Part shown: positions 6,716 to 8,842 of the stretch, piece after piece
How positions within the stretch are numbered: the first letter of the stretch is position 1
Layout of the letters: every line of letters starts with the position of its first letter
Assembly: GCA_023380915.1 (NCBI GenBank)
Contig: JAMCSM010000058.1
Location: 1-8,842, forward strand
Direction of reading: 5' to 3'
From: Actinomycetota bacterium
GTDB lineage: Bacteria > Actinomycetota > Humimicrobiia > Humimicrobiales > Humimicrobiaceae
Length of the DNA: 8,842 nucleotides
Position numbers and translations under genes: made by a program
The notes under the pieces: generated by a model
Seen by the model: only the letters and a program-made list of their open reading frames with translations
The model's database searches: none
What the model was told of the DNA's origin: nothing

Positions 6716-7959
6716 TGTAAATCCCCCTGATGATTTTCTGCCTTTAGCATACCATCCAGCCATTTTACCAGTATATCCAGATCACTTTTGGTGATAATAA
6801 GCGGCGGCAGAAATCTTAAAGTCATATCAGAAACTTTATTGATTACAAGATGGCTTTTTAGGGCCTCTCTTACCAATCGATCAGCAATGGGTTTATTAAA
6901 TTCCATACCAATCATAAGTCCCATCCCCCGTATATCTTTAATGACAGGATATTTGTTTTTTAGTTTCATAAGACAATTTATTAAATATTTGCCAAGTTTT
7001 TCAGCCTTTTCAGGTAAATGGTTTTTCAGTATATAATCAATTACAGCACATCCTGAAACAGTTGAAGCAGCATTACCTCCAAATGTCGAGCCATGGCTTC
7101 CGGGTGTGAAAACCGAGCTTATTTTATTATCCGATATTATTGCTCCTATCGGCATCCCGCCGCCAAGACTTTTAGCGACAACAAGTATATCTGGAATAAC
7201 TGAATAATTTTGAAAAGCAAACATTTTACCTGTCCTGCCAAACCCGGTTTGAACTTCATCCAATATCAATAATATTTTTTCTTTATCGCAAATCTTTCTC
7301 AGTTCGATAATGAAGTCTTTTTCTGAAACATTTATACCACCTTCACCCTGTATGGGTTCAATCAATATAGCGCAGGTATTTTCATCAATTTTTTCTTTTA
7401 CAGAGTTTATGTCATTTATTTTTGCATACCCGAAACCTTCAAGCATAGGTTCAAACACTTTTTGTTTTTCTTCCTGAGCAGTTGCAGAAAGTGCCCCCAT
7501 TGTTCTTCCATGAAAAGATTTGTAAAAAGAAATAATCTTGAATTTCAATGGTGAAATATTTTCCCTTGAATATTTCCTGGCAAGCTTAATTGCCCCTTCT
7601 ATTGCTTCTGTTCCACTGTTTGCAAAAAACACCTTTTTTCCAAAACCGGTTATTTCACATAATTTTTTAGCCAGTTCAATCTGCGGTTCATTGTAATAAA
7701 CATTGGAAGGCTGGATTATCTTCCCAATCTGCTTTTTTAAGCTGTTAACAATAAATTTGTTACTGTGCCCGACATTCAGGCAGCCGTAACCTGCTATAAA
7801 GTCTGTATATCTTTCACCATTGGCATCCCATAGATATTGCATCTTTGCCTTTGTAAATACTACAGGAAACCTGCCGTAGGTAGGCATCAAATATTTACCG
7901 CCTTCTTCGAAAATCTTTAAATTTTTATCAATAACTTCTTCTTTCTTATATTCTTTCAT
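6712..7959 (-). CDS. argD: Acetylornithine aminotransferase
   Basis: PLP-dependent class III aminotransferase that converts N-acetylglutamate semialdehyde to N-acetylornithine with glutamate as amino donor; cytoplasmic dimer. The 415 residues are slightly more than the usual 390-405. Motifs include FFANSGTEAIEGAIKLAR (111-128), the PLP phosphate-binding segment, and FHGRTMGALSATAQ (149-162). ILDEVQTGFGRTGK (232-245) follows, then VVAKSLGGGMPIGAI (260-274) with Schiff-base Lys263, and GSTFGGNAAS (290-299). Family neighbours include succinyldiaminopimelate, GABA and ornithine aminotransferases; the operon context settles the arginine assignment, although some ArgD proteins also serve lysine synthesis. 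The ATG follows GGAAG with a 10-nt spacer, 26 nt after argB. The TGA stop overlaps the argF GTG within GTGA. Confidence 0.95.
   Translation of the reverse strand: MKEYKKEEVIDKNLKIFEEGGKYLMPTYGRFPVVFTKAKMQYLWDANGERYTDFIAGYGCLNVGHSNKFIVNSLKKQIGKIIQPSNVYYNEPQIELAKKLCEITGFGKKVFFANSGTEAIEGAIKLARKYSRENISPLKFKIISFYKSFHGRTMGALSATAQEEKQKVFEPMLEGFGYAKINDINSVKEKIDENTCAILIEPIQGEGGINVSEKDFIIELRKICDKEKILLILDEVQTGFGRTGKMFAFQNYSVIPDILVVAKSLGGGMPIGAIISDNKISSVFTPGSHGSTFGGNAASTVSGCAVIDYILKNHLPEKAEKLGKYLINCLMKLKNKYPVIKDIRGMGLMIGMEFNKPIADRLVREALKSHLVINKVSDMTLRFLPPLIITKSDLDILVKWLDGMLKAENHQGDLQ
6723..6728 (-). promoter_or_regulatory. Ribosome binding site deciding the argF GTG start
   Basis: AGGGGG on the minus strand is the strongest Shine-Dalgarno in the window. 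It sits 7 nt before the GTG at 6715, inside the final argD codons. It supports the GTG start and coupling to argD, against the ATG 48 nt further upstream. Confidence 0.8.
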
Positions 7960-7985
7960 TTTATATGATCTTCCATCGTAGTCTT

Positions 7986-8842
7986 TTATAAAGTAATCAT
8001 TGTTCCAATACCCTTATCAGTGAATATTTCAATTAAAATTGAATGAATCCTGGTTCCATTTAAAATATAAGTTCTCTCTACTCCACTCTTTAATGAATTT
8101 ATACACGCCATCACTTTCGGGATCATCCCTTTGCTTATTTCCCCATTTTTTATAAGTTCCATACATTTATCGGAACTAAGGCGGGAAATAAGCTTCTCTT
8201 GCGTTGTATCCGTCTTATTATTTGTATCATTGGATTTCATCTTGATACCGTCTACATCAGTTAAAAGTATCATTTTTTTTGCGTTAAGTGATACTGCAAT
8301 ATCGCTGGCACAGGAATCCGCATTTATATTGTATATATTTCCATTTGCATCTGTACCAAGTGTGGCTATAACAGGTATATATTCTCCGGATAAAATATTT
8401 TTAATGAATTCGGAATCAACTTTTACAACCTCGCCTACAAACCCCAGATCTATCTTTTTACCGTTCTTTTTATAATATTTCTTCGTGCACTTAATGAAAT
8501 TTGCATCATTTCCGGAAATTCCAACTGCAATGTCTCCATGCTTATTAAGAAAAGATACAATTTTTGTATTTATACTGCCAATCAAAACCATTTTTACGAC
8601 ATCCATTGTTTCTTCATTTGTAACCCTGAGACCATCCACGAATTCAACCTTTATGTTTCGTTCCTCCATAAGCTCCGTTATCTGCTTACCGCCGCCATGA
8701 ATCAGGACTACTTTTATTCCTACATATTTCATTAAGATAATGTCATCAAGGACACTTAGCAGTATCCCGTCATCTTCCATCATGCTTCCGCCGATTTTAA
8801 TAACTACTATCTTATTGAAATATGTAGGAATAAAAGTAGTCC
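7986..8842 (-). CDS. argB: Acetylglutamate kinase (5' end cut by the window)
   Basis: Phosphorylates N-acetylglutamate with ATP, the second step of arginine synthesis. The frame stays open to the window edge. The internal ATG at 8783 is not the start, because the essential strand KIVVIKIGGS (8813-8784) lies upstream of it. Counting the first complete codon (8840) as residue 1, 284 residues are visible and about 5-15 are missing. Motifs are Lys15 with Gly17-18, IHGGGK (47-52), DGLRVT with Arg72, GISGNDAN (107-114), YNINAD (170-175), LLTDVDGI (192-199) and GMIPK with Lys242. The usual GGMIPK reads KGMIPK. The C-terminal HSILIEIFTDKGIGTMI resembles arginine-inhibited kinases, so feedback inhibition is likely; this is inference. 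Residues 1-8 or so come from the inverted repeat at the window end and may not be genuine. Confidence 0.95.
   Translation of the reverse strand, partial: TTFIPTYFNKIVVIKIGGSMMEDDGILLSVLDDIILMKYVGIKVVLIHGGGKQITELMEERNIKVEFVDGLRVTNEETMDVVKMVLIGSINTKIVSFLNKHGDIAVGISGNDANFIKCTKKYYKKNGKKIDLGFVGEVVKVDSEFIKNILSGEYIPVIATLGTDANGNIYNINADSCASDIAVSLNAKKMILLTDVDGIKMKSNDTNNKTDTTQEKLISRLSSDKCMELIKNGEISKGMIPKVMACINSLKSGVERTYILNGTRIHSILIEIFTDKGIGTMITL
8705..8842. repeat. 35-bp inverted repeat, possible contig-end fold-back
   Basis: Positions 8705-8739 and 8808-8842 are reverse complements with one mismatch (8732 against 8815). The outer 27 bp (8705-8731 and 8816-8842) are perfect, and the arms are separated by 68 nt. 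Both arms lie in the argB frame. The right arm ends exactly at the last base of the window. The inner 7 bp (taagata/tatctta) flank the mismatch and look like the microhomology at which template switching starts. An amplification or assembly fold-back artefact is the favoured explanation; a real repeat is possible. Confidence 0.85.

Larger units (their letters stand above)
199..8842 (-). other. Arginine biosynthesis operon argB-D-F-R-G-H plus U32 gene
   Basis: Seven consecutive same-strand genes have short gaps or overlaps: 26 nt argB-argD, 4-nt overlap argD-argF, 8-nt overlap argF-argR, 69 nt argR-argG, 1-nt overlap argG-argH and 22 nt argH-U32. No convincing terminator lies between any pair, so one polycistronic message is the simplest interpretation. 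The order matches the tail of the known argCJBDFRGH arrangement, so argJ and argC are expected just beyond the right edge. The promoter and ARG-box operator are also expected there, because no good ARG-box match was found inside the window by eye. Single-transcript status is inference. Confidence 0.8.

Noticed and set aside
6716..6763. Upstream ATG start for argF at 6763
   Set aside because: It would overlap argD by about 50 nt and add 16 non-conserved residues. The GTG at 6715 has the best ribosome binding site in the window.
8028..8043. Palindrome TTCAATT-AA-AATTGAA as an ARG box
   Set aside because: It is symmetric but lacks the TGAAT...ATTCA arrangement, and it lies inside the 3' coding end of argB, where an AT-rich palindrome can easily arise by chance.
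641..8735. Plus-strand open frames of 60-114 codons scattered over the window
   Set aside because: All lie opposite well-supported minus-strand genes, have no recognisable domains, and have the composition of reverse-complemented coding sequence.
8781..8783. ATG at 8783 as the argB start
   Set aside because: It would remove the KIVVIKIGGS strand, which carries the catalytic lysine and glycine loop and is encoded in frame just upstream.
199..8842. An undescribed defence or mobile system
   Set aside because: Every substantial frame belongs to a known housekeeping family. There are no transposase, integrase, toxin, nuclease or phage-like signatures.

Overview
The window is one continuous stretch of minus-strand bacterial genes with no gene on the plus strand. 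Read in the direction of transcription (high to low coordinates), it holds argB (cut by the window edge), argD, argF, argR, argG, argH and a large U32-family protein. These are the acetylglutamate kinase, acetylornithine aminotransferase, ornithine carbamoyltransferase, arginine repressor, argininosuccinate synthase and argininosuccinate lyase of arginine biosynthesis. The last gene is an RlhA-like U32 protein that probably acts in RNA modification. The remaining 198 bases hold two weak hairpins and no gene that I can see.

The DNA is AT-rich (about one third G+C by eye), uses the standard bacterial code (a TGA stop in argD, a GTG start in argF) and mostly has clear Shine-Dalgarno sequences. 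The order B-D-F-R-G-H is the tail of the argCJBDFRGH arrangement best known from high-GC actinobacteria such as Mycobacterium tuberculosis. Finding it in an AT-rich genome suggests a low-GC, possibly uncultivated lineage related to Actinomycetota, or a deep Bacillota-like lineage. This is inference only, because there is no marker gene here.

The genes are tightly packed. argD and argF overlap by 4 nt (GTGA), argF and argR by 8 nt, and argG and argH by 1 nt (TAATG). argB and argD are separated by 26 nt, argH and the U32 gene by 22 nt, and argR and argG by 69 nt, which is the largest gap. One transcript with translational coupling is the simplest reading. ArgB and ArgD carry acetylglutamate towards acetylornithine (the ArgC step between them is not in the window), ArgF makes citrulline, and ArgG plus ArgH convert citrulline to arginine. 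ArgR, made from the same transcript, would be the arginine-sensing repressor of the operon, but its operator and the promoter must lie beyond position 8842.

The arginine operon is ordinary in content, and I see no undescribed system. The points worth a second look are: a near-perfect 35-bp inverted repeat between 8705-8739 and the last bases of the window, which looks like a fold-back assembly artefact at a contig end; a two-barrel U32 protein with a degenerate second barrel at the end of the arginine operon; and an unusual substrate-loop sequence in ArgH.
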